A DNA stretch of 64,000 bases from Pseudomonadota bacterium (GCA_021795435.1 JAJYPJ010000003.1:32962-96961), one strand, 5' to 3'. Positions 9,976 through 20,050 are shown, counted from the first letter of the stretch. Notes: generated by a model from the letters alone, not told the origin. Program-made: numbers and translations.

Positions 9976-11052
9976 TCAGTGGATCTTGCTGATCTGCTGA
10001 AGGGTCAGGCTACGAGCAGAGGCCGGAAGCGGCAGGAAATTCACCTGCTTCAGGAAGCTCAGTGAATTGCCGCCGGTGGGACTCACTGCCCAGGTCAGGA
10101 ATTTCTTGATTTCAGCCGCCATCTGCGCATTCGGCTGGTTCAATTTGACCATGACGTACTCGTAATTGATGATCGGGTACGACTCGGCCCCCGGCGCGTA
10201 GATCATGCTGATGCGCTCGTCCTTCGGGGTCTTCGGAACCATGGCCGCCGCCGCCGCCGGCACCGTCCGTTCATTGATCATGACGAACTTGCCTGCGCGG
10301 TTCTGCAGTGCAGCCTCACCGAGTCCGTCCTTGTCGGTCTGGCCCTTGAAGCTCACGCCGACGTAGGCCACCGAGTACGGGGTGGTCTTGAGCGCGCTGA
10401 CCATGCCCGGGTTGCCGTTGGCGCCAATTGCACCCGGGACGGCCGGCCAGTTGACGGAAGTCCCGTAGCCCACCTTCTGTTCCCACATCTTGTCCGTGAA
10501 GCTGAGGAACTGCGAGAACATGAACGTATCGCCGCTGCCGTCGGTGCGGTGCACGGTCACGATCATGTGGTGGGGCAGGGCGACTCCGGGGTTCAGGCGC
10601 TTGATGGCTGCGTCGTCCCAATACTGGATCCGACCGTCATACATGCCGGCAAGCAGCGTTCCGCTGAGCTTGAGGTGGACGTTGTTGAACCCGGGCACGT
10701 TGTAATTGATCATTTGCGATGAAATCGCCACCGGGATGTTGAGCATCTCGCGGTTCTTCATCATTTGCGCGTTGCTCAGGTAGGCATCGGACGCGCCGAA
10801 CTGGACGAGTCCTTGGATGCTCTGCGCGATGCCCGTTCCGCTGCCGGTCGAGGCGGTGTTGATCCGCACGCCCGGATTGGCCCTGGTATAGGCAGGTACC
10901 CAGAGGTTGAACAACGGGTAGAGCAGGCTAGAGCCGGTTTCGTTGAGTGTGACGGTGGCGGCGGTGGCGCTGCCGATAGCCAGCAGGCCGGCGGCGGCCA
11001 GCATCGCGAGGCGGGGCGCGTGGCGGCGCGCGTTCTGCGAACGTTGCGTCAT
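9976..11052 (-). CDS. pstS: Phosphate-binding periplasmic protein PstS
   Basis: Signal peptide then NETGSSLLYPLFNLWVPAYTRANPGVRINTASTGSGTGIAQSIQG; heads the pst operon. Confidence 0.93.
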   Translation of the reverse strand: MTQRSQNARRHAPRLAMLAAAGLLAIGSATAATVTLNETGSSLLYPLFNLWVPAYTRANPGVRINTASTGSGTGIAQSIQGLVQFGASDAYLSNAQMMKNREMLNIPVAISSQMINYNVPGFNNVHLKLSGTLLAGMYDGRIQYWDDAAIKRLNPGVALPHHMIVTVHRTDGSGDTFMFSQFLSFTDKMWEQKVGYGTSVNWPAVPGAIGANGNPGMVSALKTTPYSVAYVGVSFKGQTDKDGLGEAALQNRAGKFVMINERTVPAAAAAMVPKTPKDERISMIYAPGAESYPIINYEYVMVKLNQPNAQMAAEIKKFLTWAVSPTGGNSLSFLKQVNFLPLPASARSLTLQQISKIH

Positions 11053-11115
11053 GGCGTAATCCAGTTGGTTGGTGAAGGTTGGGCCGCAAGGCCGGCGCCA
11101 CTGTCGTCCGATTAT

Positions 11116-11133
11116 GTGACAGGAGCATGGCAG
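11116..11133 (-). promoter_or_regulatory. Candidate Pho box upstream of pstS
   Basis: Minus strand CTGCCATGCTCCTGTCAC, about 12/18 to CTGTCATAAAACTGTCAT. Confidence 0.45.
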
Positions 11134-11292
11134 CTGGGCCTATGTATACGAACCGTAATATTGGACCGGGCCGCCATCGAACGCCAGCGGTTCTTGGCGC
11201 TTGCGTTGCGAGATCGGCCGGGAACGAACGGCCTTCCCGGAGGGGGTGGCTAGGACGGGCAGCACCGGCCTGGCTCGCAGGACAGGCAGCGA

Positions 11293-11931
11293 TCAGGGGT
11301 CCGGTGCGTCGCTGACGCCATCCATGCTGAGGCGTCGCCATGTGTTGACGATGAGACAGAACAATTCCGCCGTGCGCTCGGCGTCATAGACGGCCGAGTG
11401 GGCCTGGCTGGCGTCCCAGGTCAACCCGGCCGCCTGGAGGGCCCGTGCGAGCACGGTCTGGCCGAAGGCGAGACCAGCCAGGCTGACCGTGTCAAAGCAA
11501 CTGAACGGGTGGAACGGGCTGCGCTTGGAACCGTTGCGCGCGATGGCCGCGTTCAGGAACCCCAGGTCGAAGGCGGCATTATGCCCGACGAGGATCGCGC
11601 GCTGGCAGCCTGCGGCTCGCACGGCTTGGCGAACGGGGGTGAATACGTGCTCGAGCGCCTCCGCCTCCGGAAGCGCGATGCGGAGGGGGTGGTCCGGCCG
11701 GATGCCGTTGACTTCGAGGGACTTGGGATCCAGCAGGCTGCCGGGAAAGGGCTGAACGTGGGTGGAGATGGTCCGGGCCGGCGCCAGTTGGCCAGACGAA
11801 TCCATCTGGGGAATCACCGCGGCGATCTCGAGCAGGGCGTGCCGCTGGGCCTCGAACCCGCCCGTCTCGACATCGACGATCACCGGCAGGAAGCCGCGGA
11901 AGCGCTGTGCGAGCTGTGTCGGTTCCGGCAT
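11293..11931 (-). CDS. rnt: Ribonuclease T
   Basis: DEDD exonuclease motifs: [51 protein letters not shown]. Confidence 0.92.
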   Translation of the reverse strand: MPEPTQLAQRFRGFLPVIVDVETGGFEAQRHALLEIAAVIPQMDSSGQLAPARTISTHVQPFPGSLLDPKSLEVNGIRPDHPLRIALPEAEALEHVFTPVRQAVRAAGCQRAILVGHNAAFDLGFLNAAIARNGSKRSPFHPFSCFDTVSLAGLAFGQTVLARALQAAGLTWDASQAHSAVYDAERTAELFCLIVNTWRRLSMDGVSDAPDP

Positions 11932-11985
11932 CGGCCAAGCTTACCAGTGACGTCCGGGCGAACCGCCGCTTGGAATCGCGATCCA

Positions 11986-12003
11986 CGGTCATCCCATTGT
12001 CAT
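11986..12003 (+). promoter_or_regulatory. Candidate Pho box upstream of porin gene
   Basis: CGGTCATCCCATTGTCAT: two GTCAT cores in 11-bp phase, 13/18 to consensus; GATTAT begins 10 nt downstream. Confidence 0.5.
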
Positions 12004-12120
12004 GTTCGGGTGGGATTATTTCGCGACCGTAACGGTAACCTTAAGAAATAGCAATATTAGCTTATACTCACATGCGACAAAACGCTTCACCCACTCTGCA
12101 TTCCTCAGGAGACCCGCATC

Positions 12121-13440
12121 ATGCGTAAACACCTCATCGGCGCGGCGGTGGCGGCCGTGCTTGCCAGCACCAGCCTTGCGGCGCACGCTGACGCGCTTAG
12201 CGACATCTTTACCCAGGGCCACATCGATGGCCAACTGCGTGCGTACTACTTCAGCCGCCTGTATGACGCCTCGGCCGTGCCCGATGCCAATGCATTTTCT
12301 GGCGCCGCGCTGATCAACCTGCGCAGCGGCACCTTTGCGGATGGTTTCAGTCTGGGGGCGTCGTTCCTCACGGCCAACTCCTTTGGCGTGCAATCCGGCA
12401 ACCCGGCAAGCATCGACAGCACGCTCATGGGCATCAACAATTCGGTCAGCGCCCTTGGCCAGGCCTATGTCCAGTACCAGAATCGCCTGATGGAAGTGCG
12501 TGCCGGGTACCAGTATCTGAATACACCATGGATGGGGCAGAGCGATTCTCGCGTTCTGCCGGCTTCCTACAACGCGGTGTCCGCCGTGTTCAAGCCGGCC
12601 AAGGGATGGGACATCTATGCACTGCGCAGTTTCGGCTGGAAGAGCCGTACGTCCGGCGGCTACACGAGTGACAACCTGTATTACCCGCCGACGTTCAATG
12701 GCGACACCATGTATGGCGGCTTGGGTGGTTTGCCGGCCACGGCCCATCAGGCCAATGGCACCTGGGCGCTGGGTACCAGCTACGGCGTGGCTGGATTCAA
12801 GGGCCAGGCCTGGTACTACAACTTCCTCAACTTCGCGCGCATGGGCTACCTTGATGGTGCCTACACGTTCAAGACCGGCACGGGCTTCGACCCGTTCGTG
12901 GGTGCCCAGTATGTCGATGAATCCGGAAGCAGCAGCAACAACTTCCTCGTCGCCGACCAAGCCCCCCTGTTCGGTGTCCCCGGAAGTTCGGTCAAGAGCC
13001 GAGTGTGGGGCGTGACCGGCGGCGTGATCATTCCCAACGGTCGCATTGATCTCGGCTATAACAAGGTCGAGAGCCGTGCCGGCGCAGTCGGTGGCGGCGC
13101 CATCATTTCACCCTACACGGCGGCCTATGCAACGGATCCCCTCTACACGACCTCGATGATCCGCGGTCTTGTCGAAATGGGCCCCGGGCATGCCTGGAAG
13201 GCAAAGGTTACTTACAATCTCCTGAAGAATTTCCAGGTCATTGCCGCCTATGCCAAGTACACGACCCAGTATCGTGGCCACAGTCACGACGTCTACCTGG
13301 ACCTGATCTACAACCTGGACGGCTACCTCAAGGGACTGACTTTGCGTGACCGCTGGGAGCGCTCGGTCGGCGGTTGGAACCTCAATCCAGGCAACAAGCC
13401 CTTCACGTACAACCGCGTGATGGTCAGCTACTCGTTCTGA
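12121..13440 (+). CDS. Outer-membrane porin (OprD-like / major outer membrane protein family)
   Basis: Signal peptide MRKHLIGAAVAAVLASTSLAAHA, beta-strand-rich body, C-terminal aromatic ...MVSYSF. Confidence 0.75.
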   Translation: MRKHLIGAAVAAVLASTSLAAHADALSDIFTQGHIDGQLRAYYFSRLYDASAVPDANAFSGAALINLRSGTFADGFSLGASFLTANSFGVQSGNPASIDSTLMGINNSVSALGQAYVQYQNRLMEVRAGYQYLNTPWMGQSDSRVLPASYNAVSAVFKPAKGWDIYALRSFGWKSRTSGGYTSDNLYYPPTFNGDTMYGGLGGLPATAHQANGTWALGTSYGVAGFKGQAWYYNFLNFARMGYLDGAYTFKTGTGFDPFVGAQYVDESGSSSNNFLVADQAPLFGVPGSSVKSRVWGVTGGVIIPNGRIDLGYNKVESRAGAVGGGAIISPYTAAYATDPLYTTSMIRGLVEMGPGHAWKAKVTYNLLKNFQVIAAYAKYTTQYRGHSHDVYLDLIYNLDGYLKGLTLRDRWERSVGGWNLNPGNKPFTYNRVMVSYSF

Positions 13441-13466
13441 ACGCGATCGTTTCATCCTTGTGACGC

Positions 13467-13495
13467 ATGGCGGCGGGCTTCCGGCCCGCCGCCAT
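13467..13495 (+). terminator. Hairpin downstream of porin
   Basis: ATGGCGGCGGGC TTCCG GCCCGCCGCCAT perfect stem; weak U tract. Confidence 0.55.
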
Positions 13496-14235
13496 TATGT
13501 TGTCAGCGGGGAGGCTTTTTGCGGCCAGAGGCAGAGGTCGTTCAACACGCACCGGGCGCAATCCGGCTTGCGCGCCTTGCAGACGTATCGTCCATGCAGG
13601 ATCAGCCAGTGATGCGCGTGCTGACGGAACGCGGGGGGGACGGCCTCATTCAGGCCGCGCTCGACATCCAGCACGGTACGCCCGGGCGCGAGACCCGTGC
13701 GATTGGCGACGCGGAAGATATGCGTATCCACGGCAATCGTAGGCTGGCCGAAGGCGACGTTGAGAACCACATTGGCGGTCTTTCGTCCGACACCCGGCAA
13801 GGATTCGAGCGCTTCCCTGGAATCCGGCACCTCGCCGTGGTGGTGTTCGACTAGGCATCGGCTGAGTCCGACGAGGTGGCGTGCCTTGCTCCGGAAAAGG
13901 CCCAAGGATCCGATCAGCCGCGCCGTTTGAGCTTCGCCCAACGCGATCAGGGCAGTCGGCGTGGGGGCCCGTGCAAACAGCCGCGGCGTGACCTTGTTGA
14001 CGCCAACGTCGGTGGACTGGGCCGACAGCACCACGGCGACGAGCAACTCGAATGCATTGCGGAAGTTCAGTTCGGTTTCGGGCTCGGGATCCAAGCTCGC
14101 CAGTCGTTCAAAAAGTTTCGTGACGGCGGGTCGCGAGAGCCTGCGCGCGCGCGCGCGATTGCCCGTTGCGGGTTTCGACCGGCTCGGTTGGCGCGAGCCG
14201 GCGTGGCGTAGCTCGGGGGACGTGGTTCTGCGCAT
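13495..14235 (-). CDS. nth: Endonuclease III
   Basis: LPGVGRKTANVVLNVAFG HhH and CKARKPDCARCVLNDLC 4Fe-4S cluster loop; start codon uncertain. Confidence 0.92.
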   Translation of the reverse strand: MRRTTSPELRHAGSRQPSRSKPATGNRARARRLSRPAVTKLFERLASLDPEPETELNFRNAFELLVAVVLSAQSTDVGVNKVTPRLFARAPTPTALIALGEAQTARLIGSLGLFRSKARHLVGLSRCLVEHHHGEVPDSREALESLPGVGRKTANVVLNVAFGQPTIAVDTHIFRVANRTGLAPGRTVLDVERGLNEAVPPAFRQHAHHWLILHGRYVCKARKPDCARCVLNDLCLWPQKASPLTT

Positions 14236-14280
14236 CCGGCAAGGGTAGCAGGCGCTCCCTTCAGGCACTGGCCGATGAAG

Positions 14281-14838
14281 TCAGGGAACGAAGCCCATCA
14301 GGATGCCGATCGACAGAACTGCACCGCCCAGTGCCAAGCCCATGCCTGCTGCGGCGAGCACGTCGCCGGGGTAATGCAGGCCCAGAACGATGCGCGAGGC
14401 CGCAACAAGGAGCGTGAAGGTGAGCAGCGGTACCATCAGGACCGGAAACCAGGCGCAAGCCACCATGGTGAAGCTGACCGCCTGCAACGTGTGGCCCGAT
14501 GGAAAGCTGAACTCGTCCAGTGGCGGCAGGTGGGCGACGATACCGTCGACGCTCCGGAATGGCCGCGGTCGCCGCGTCAGCTTCTTGAGCACCCAGTAAA
14601 GGCCGAGCGCGAGCAGCCCGGCAATGGCCATCGACGCGGTGGCGCGCAAACCGCGGGTGCCACCGAACAGACTCAGGGCGCCCATGAGTGCGTACCAGAA
14701 CAGACCGTCACCCAGCCGGCTGACGCCACTGAAGAAGGTCCGCACGGCACGCTGCGCACCCCAGCGATTGGCGCGCTGGCATAACCTGAGCCCAAGAACC
14801 GGGCGGGGGCGGCTAAGCGGCGGTGGCAGGCTGGCCAT
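14281..14838 (-). CDS. PAP2-superfamily phosphatase
   Basis: KKLTRRPRP, PSGH, SRIVLGLHYPGD motifs, multi-TM. Confidence 0.85.
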   Translation of the reverse strand: MASLPPPLSRPRPVLGLRLCQRANRWGAQRAVRTFFSGVSRLGDGLFWYALMGALSLFGGTRGLRATASMAIAGLLALGLYWVLKKLTRRPRPFRSVDGIVAHLPPLDEFSFPSGHTLQAVSFTMVACAWFPVLMVPLLTFTLLVAASRIVLGLHYPGDVLAAAGMGLALGGAVLSIGILMGFVP

Positions 14839-15973
14839 GGCGCATTTCAGCGGCTAGTTCGCCGAGCAGGCTTTCGAAATCCGACGTGAGGGCGTCCGGG
14901 CTGTACGCTTCGACCGCCGCCCGTGCCGCTTGGCCGAGGCGCGCGCGCAATGCAGCGTCCTGGCCTATCTGGAAGGCGGCGCTCACAAAGGCGTCGCGGT
15001 CGCCGGCGGGCACACGCAGGCCGTCAATGCCATGATGCAGGTGCTCATGCGCTGCCGCGTGATCGAAGGCCAGCACGGCGAGACCACTCGCCATGGCTTC
15101 CAGGACCACGTTGCCGAATGTCTCGCTCAGGCTGGGGAACAGGAACGCGTCCGCGCTGGCGTAGTGTTGCGCCAGGGATTCCTCGCGTTGCACCCCGGCA
15201 AAAATGAATTCGGGATGCGCCGCCGCCAGGGCGGCGCGCTCGGGACCCTCGCCGACCCAGACATAGCGCGCACCTGGGTTGCGTGCCGCGAACGCGGCGA
15301 AGGCCTGCACGGCAAGGTCCAGATTTTTCTCCGGGGCCAGCCGCCCTACATAGATGGCGACTGGGGTCCGCGCGTCGACGCCCCACCGTGCACGCAGTGC
15401 GTCGCTGCGGCGCGCCGGGGTGAAGAGGCGCGTGTCGACGGTGCGTCGCAAGAGCCGGGCGTTGACGAGGCCCATGGCCGTCAATTCATCCTTCAGCGCC
15501 CTCGTGGGGACAAGCACTGCCTGTGCGCGGCGATGGAATCGACGCAGCCAGGCGCGGGCGACCGGCTCGAGCGCTGCCGCAACGTAATGCGCCATGTAGT
15601 GGTCAAAGCGCGTGTGGAATCCCGTGGCAACGGCAATATCCAGGCTTCGCGCCGCGCGGACGGCCGAGTCGCCCAGTGGGCCTTCGGTGGCTACGTAGAC
15701 CGCGTCGGGTCGTTGTTCGGCCCAGTGCCGCCGGAGACGGGCGGCGGCAGGAAAGCCCAGGCGCAGCCCGGGGTAGCGCGGCAACGCCATGCCTGGCAGC
15801 AGCAACGACTGCGCCCGCTCGTTGGCATTGGGGGCATGGGGGCCGGCTTGGCGGGGGCGGATGACTTCGACCGTGTGGTCCCGCGAAGCCAGTCCTTCGG
15901 CCAGCGCGTGGACCGTGAGCGCAACGCCATTGATTTCGGGCGGGTAGGTTTCGCTGACGATGGCGATGCGCAT
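14813..15973 (-). CDS. Glycosyltransferase family 4 (GT-B)
   Basis: MRIAIVSETYPPEINGVALTVHALAEGL; IYVGRLAPEKNLDLAVQAF; FLFPSLSETFGNVVLEAMASG. Confidence 0.88.
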   Translation of the reverse strand: MRIAIVSETYPPEINGVALTVHALAEGLASRDHTVEVIRPRQAGPHAPNANERAQSLLLPGMALPRYPGLRLGFPAAARLRRHWAEQRPDAVYVATEGPLGDSAVRAARSLDIAVATGFHTRFDHYMAHYVAAALEPVARAWLRRFHRRAQAVLVPTRALKDELTAMGLVNARLLRRTVDTRLFTPARRSDALRARWGVDARTPVAIYVGRLAPEKNLDLAVQAFAAFAARNPGARYVWVGEGPERAALAAAHPEFIFAGVQREESLAQHYASADAFLFPSLSETFGNVVLEAMASGLAVLAFDHAAAHEHLHHGIDGLRVPAGDRDAFVSAAFQIGQDAALRARLGQAARAAVEAYSPDALTSDFESLLGELAAEMRHGQPATAA

Positions 15974-16275
15974 GAACCCGGCTCCAAGGCGATGCCGCGG
16001 GGAGGCTTCCACTGACTGCCCGGGCACGAGGCAGTCACACGAGCAGCCTGCAGGGCGTTCCGGCGCTGCGTCATCCGGCATCGCGCTTGCAGGCCGTGAC
16101 AGCTTGTAACACGAGCGTGGCGCGATGTTGAATGAAAGGTGACCGGATGATGACAGCGTCCAATGTCGAATCGAGAGCCATCGTTCCTTTTCGACGGGAT
16201 GGGAGGAGATGGCGCCGATGCCCCTGGTCATGCGGGCTTGACGGTGAATCCCTTGCCGGGCTTAAGGTGGGAGCC

Positions 16276-16737
16276 ATGGACCTGCATGAAAGGCGTACGA
16301 ATCCGGCCTCTGGCGCGACGGTGTGCCTCAGCATCGGCAAGGTGGCGCGCGGCAGCGGCGTCGCGATCGATACCATCCGCTTCTACGAGCGCGAGGGCTT
16401 GTTGCCTCCACCGCAGCGCCGAGCCTCGGGTTATCGCGTCTATGACCGTGGCGTGGTGGCCCGCCTGCGCTTCATCCGTCGCGCCAAGGCGTTGGGCTTC
16501 CGCCTTGACGAAATCCGCGATTTGCTGGCGCTGTCCGAAGACCGCGAACGCGGCGTGGAAGCCGTGAGGCAGAGGGCCAGCGTGCGGCTCGCCGATCTCG
16601 ACCGGCGTGTTCGTGAACTCAATCGCATCCGGCGAGGCCTGCGCGAGCTGGTCGATGCCTGTCCTGGTCATGGGGCGCCCGACCAGTGCCCGATCCTCCA
16701 GGCCCTTGGTGGCGCCGACGAGTCCGTCTTCGGCTAG
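16276..16737 (+). CDS. MerR-family metal-responsive regulator (CueR/ZntR/CadR-like)
   Basis: IGKVARGSGVAIDTIRFYEREGLLPPPQRRASGYRVYD HTH; C-terminal DACPGHGAPDQCPIL metal-binding-loop-like motif. Confidence 0.85.
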   Translation: MDLHERRTNPASGATVCLSIGKVARGSGVAIDTIRFYEREGLLPPPQRRASGYRVYDRGVVARLRFIRRAKALGFRLDEIRDLLALSEDRERGVEAVRQRASVRLADLDRRVRELNRIRRGLRELVDACPGHGAPDQCPILQALGGADESVFG

Positions 16738-16752
16738 TGCGGGCGTCGATCG

Positions 16753-17865
16753 TCAGCTGGACGCCGTGACGGGCTTGGCGGGCGGAATGCCTCCTCGCCT
16801 TTGCCTGGCGAGTGCCCAGGCCACATGCTCGCGTACCATCGGATTGTCATGGTGGGCGCGTGCGGCCAGTGCCGCGAGGGCCGCGCTATTTGGCGGCGCG
16901 TTGCCCAGTGCGATGGCCACATTCCGGAGCCAGCCCGCGTAACCGGCACGTCGCAACGCCATGCCTTCGGTTCGTGTGCGCCAAGTCGCCTCGTCCCACG
17001 CCATCAGCTCGACCAGCAGCATCGTGTCCAATCCGTGCCGGGGAGCAAAGTCGGGAACCTTGCTCGCCTTTGCGTAGCGATTCCACGGGCAGACAAGCTG
17101 GCAGTCGTCGCAGCCGAAAATACGATTGCCCATGAGCGGCCGCAGCTCTTCCGGGATCGAGCCCCTGTGCTCGATGGTCAGATAGGCAATGCAGCGCCGT
17201 GCGTCCAGCTGCCGGGGTGCTGTGATGGCGCGCGTGGGGCAGATGGCCATGCAGCGAACGCAACTGCCGCAGTGTTCTTCCGGCTGGACGTCCAATGGCA
17301 GGGGTAGGTCGGTGAACAATTCGCCCAGGAAGAAATAGGAGCCCGCCGTGCGTGACAACAGCAGCGTGTTCTTGCCGATCCATCCAAGCCCAGCATTGCG
17401 CCCCAGCGCCTTCTCCAGCACGGGTGCCGAGTCAACGAACGCACGACACTTGAATGGTCCGACTTCACGGGCGATGCGGTCCGCCAGCTTGCGGATCCGT
17501 TTGCGCATCAGGCCGTGGTAGTCCCGTCCCAACGCGTAGCGGGCGATGTAGGCGCGCGTAGCGTCGCCAAGCGTCTCCCACGCAGGCGCAGCCTCGGCCG
17601 GCCAGTAATCCATCCTCACCGAGATGACCCGCAATGTCCCCGGATGGAGCGATGCCGGATCGGACCGCAGGTCTCCGTGGCGAGCCATGTAATCCATGGT
17701 TCCATGGCGGCCTTGCGCCAGCCATGCGGCGAGGTGTGCCGAATCTTCCGTCAATTCCAGGCCGGCCACGCCGGTCGCACTAAAGCCCAGCTCCTGCGCC
17801 CACCGATCAATCTGGTGTCGCAGCGCAGCGTAATCTGGTGTGCCAGCGGATGCAGTCTCGTCCAC
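16753..17865 (-). CDS. queG: Epoxyqueuosine reductase QueG
   Basis: CGSCVRCMAICPTRAI and FGCDDCQLVCPWNRYA 4Fe-4S motifs; GTG start inferred at 17865. Confidence 0.92.
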   Translation of the reverse strand: MDETASAGTPDYAALRHQIDRWAQELGFSATGVAGLELTEDSAHLAAWLAQGRHGTMDYMARHGDLRSDPASLHPGTLRVISVRMDYWPAEAAPAWETLGDATRAYIARYALGRDYHGLMRKRIRKLADRIAREVGPFKCRAFVDSAPVLEKALGRNAGLGWIGKNTLLLSRTAGSYFFLGELFTDLPLPLDVQPEEHCGSCVRCMAICPTRAITAPRQLDARRCIAYLTIEHRGSIPEELRPLMGNRIFGCDDCQLVCPWNRYAKASKVPDFAPRHGLDTMLLVELMAWDEATWRTRTEGMALRRAGYAGWLRNVAIALGNAPPNSAALAALAARAHHDNPMVREHVAWALARQRRGGIPPAKPVTASS

Positions 17866-17885
17866 TTGGCCATCATAATCAGCCC

Positions 17886-19355
17886 GTGCAGAAGACAGTG
17901 TCCCGGATCGCGCTTTACCGTGCCGAACAGGTGCGGGGCATCGAGCGCGCAGCGATTGCGGCCGGCGTTCCCGCAGTCCAATTGATGCACCGCGCCGCGG
18001 ATGCGGCATGGCAGTTGATCCAGCGACGCTGGCCCGAGGCACGGCGGATCCATGTGCTGGCTGGGCCCGGAAACAACGGTGGCGACGGGTTCTGGCTGGC
18101 CGCGCTCGCCCGGCAATCCGGGCGCTGCGTGAGCGTTGCCGAAGTGGCGGGCGGCGATCGCAGCGACGCCGGGTGCCAGGCTCGCGAACGCGCGCGGCTC
18201 GCAGGGGTCGATTGGGTCGAAGCCACCGCGCCGTTGCCGGTGGCGGATCTTTATGTCGATGCGCTTTTCGGGATCGGCCTTTCTCGCGCGCCCGATGGCC
18301 TGGCTGCGCAGTGGATCGAGGCACTGAACGGCCTGGCAGCGCCAGTGCTGTCGCTGGACGTGCCATCAGGTCTTGATGCAGACACGGGCGCCACGCCGGG
18401 CGCCGTCGTGCAGGCCACGGTCACATTGAGCTTTGTGGCATGGAAACAGGGATTGTTCACGGGTCGCGCGAGGGCTTGCTGCGGCGAGTTGCTTCTCGAT
18501 GGCCTGCAGATTGCCCCGGACATGATGCCCGGTACGGACACCGCGCTTCTGGCTCCGCCGCCCATGACGATGCGCGCGCGCGACGCGCACAAGGGCAACT
18601 TTGGCCACGTCCTCGTGATTGGCGGAAGCGTCGGATTTTCGGGCGCTGCTTGGCTGGCGGGTGAGGCTGCCTTGCGCACTGGGGCCGGCTTGGTCAGCCT
18701 GGGCGTTGCACCGGTCCATTCGCCGGCGGCCATGGCGTATCGCCCGGAGCTGATGGTGCACGGCGTGGATGACGCATCCGCGCTCGTACGCCTGCTCGGG
18801 CGCGCGAGCGTGCTCGCGGTGGGCCCGGGTCTAGGGCAACTGCCCTGGTCCGCAGGACTGCTGGATGCGGCGCTAACAGCGGGCAAGCCCCTTGTGCTGG
18901 ACGCCGATGCATTGAACCTGCTGGCGCTGGCACCCCGGACGCTGCCGCCTGACTGCGTGCTCACGCCGCATCCCGGCGAGGCCGCGCGACTCCTTGGTTG
19001 CACGACGGAGAACGTCGAAGCTGATCGGTTTTCCGCTGCGCTTGGCCTGGCGAAGCATACCGGCGCAGTGGTGGTGTTGAAGGGCGCCGGTACGCTGGTT
19101 GCCTGTGGATCCGGTCGCATCGAGGTATGCACCGAGGGCAATCCCGGAATGGCCGCTGGCGGCATGGGTGACGTGCTCACTGGCATGATTGCGGCATTGC
19201 GTGCGCAGGGCTTCGCGGCATGGGATGCGGCGAGGCTGGGCGTCAGGCTGCATGCGCTGGCGGGTGACAGGGCCGCACAGGCTGGAGGCGAGCGGGGCAT
19301 GATCGCGAGCGATCTGCTTCCTTATGTGCGCATGTTCGCCAATCGGACCGTCTGA
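17886..19355 (+). CDS. nnr: Bifunctional NAD(P)H-hydrate epimerase / ADP-dependent NAD(P)H-hydrate dehydratase
   Basis: YjeF_N (LAGPGNNGGDGFWLA) plus carbohydrate-kinase domain (GHVLVIGGSVGFSGAA, NPGMAAGGMGDVLTGMIA). Confidence 0.93.
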   Translation: MQKTVSRIALYRAEQVRGIERAAIAAGVPAVQLMHRAADAAWQLIQRRWPEARRIHVLAGPGNNGGDGFWLAALARQSGRCVSVAEVAGGDRSDAGCQARERARLAGVDWVEATAPLPVADLYVDALFGIGLSRAPDGLAAQWIEALNGLAAPVLSLDVPSGLDADTGATPGAVVQATVTLSFVAWKQGLFTGRARACCGELLLDGLQIAPDMMPGTDTALLAPPPMTMRARDAHKGNFGHVLVIGGSVGFSGAAWLAGEAALRTGAGLVSLGVAPVHSPAAMAYRPELMVHGVDDASALVRLLGRASVLAVGPGLGQLPWSAGLLDAALTAGKPLVLDADALNLLALAPRTLPPDCVLTPHPGEAARLLGCTTENVEADRFSAALGLAKHTGAVVVLKGAGTLVACGSGRIEVCTEGNPGMAAGGMGDVLTGMIAALRAQGFAAWDAARLGVRLHALAGDRAAQAGGERGMIASDLLPYVRMFANRTV

Positions 19356-19357
19356 AG

Positions 19358-19885
19358 ATGGACGAGCTCCAACGCGAGCTGCCCGATGTCGAGGCCACGC
19401 AGGCGCTTGCATGCCAACTGGCCTCCTTCGTGGCTGCAGGCGGCGTTGTCTGGCTTCGGGGTGAACTGGGCGCTGGCAAGACGACGTTCGCGCGGAGCGT
19501 GTTGCGCGCGCTGGGCGTCGCGGAGCGAATCAAGAGCCCGACCTACAGTCTCGTGGAACATTATCCCCTCGCATCCGGTAACGACGCATGGCATCTCGAT
19601 CTCTACCGCATTGCGGGTGCCGACGAAATGGATTACCTGGGACTCGATGCGCTGTGGGCCCCGGGCGCGGTGTCACTGGTGGAGTGGCCCGAGCGTGGCG
19701 GGTCAGCGATCCCGCCAGCGGACCTCGAGATCCACCTGTCCCAGGCCCTTGAGGCTGCCGGTCGGCATGCGCGCATCGTGCCGGTCAGTGCGCGGGCTCA
19801 TGCCTGGTTGCGACAGCTGGCGGTGATGGATCCAGCCGGCGAGAGCTCGACCGGGGCGTGCGCGGATGCCGTGCCGCGAGCCTGA
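19358..19885 (+). CDS. tsaE: tRNA threonylcarbamoyladenosine biosynthesis ATPase TsaE
   Basis: GELGAGKTTFARSVLRALGVAERIKSPTYSLVEHY. Confidence 0.93.
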   Translation: MDELQRELPDVEATQALACQLASFVAAGGVVWLRGELGAGKTTFARSVLRALGVAERIKSPTYSLVEHYPLASGNDAWHLDLYRIAGADEMDYLGLDALWAPGAVSLVEWPERGGSAIPPADLEIHLSQALEAAGRHARIVPVSARAHAWLRQLAVMDPAGESSTGACADAVPRA

Positions 19886-20050
19886 CGGCAGTGGCGGAAT
19901 CAGGCGGAAGCAAGGGCGCGACGATGGCGCGCGGGCCCGCGCGACGAGGATTACATGATTTCAAGCTGATTGTGACGATATTTACACAGGTCTCGGATTA
20001 AAAAGGGAAAATGCTTGCAAATGACGCCGCCTTGCAGTTGAATCCGGCGC

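Noticed and set aside
12016-12960. 314-aa minus-strand ORF
   Set aside because: Antisense to the porin gene, which has signal peptide, promoter-like site and terminator-like hairpin.
14140-14160. GCGCGCGCGCGCG alternating tract near the nth start as a regulatory Z-DNA element
   Set aside because: Falls in the Arg/Ala-rich N-terminal coding part of the nth ORF and such runs are common in this GC-rich genome.
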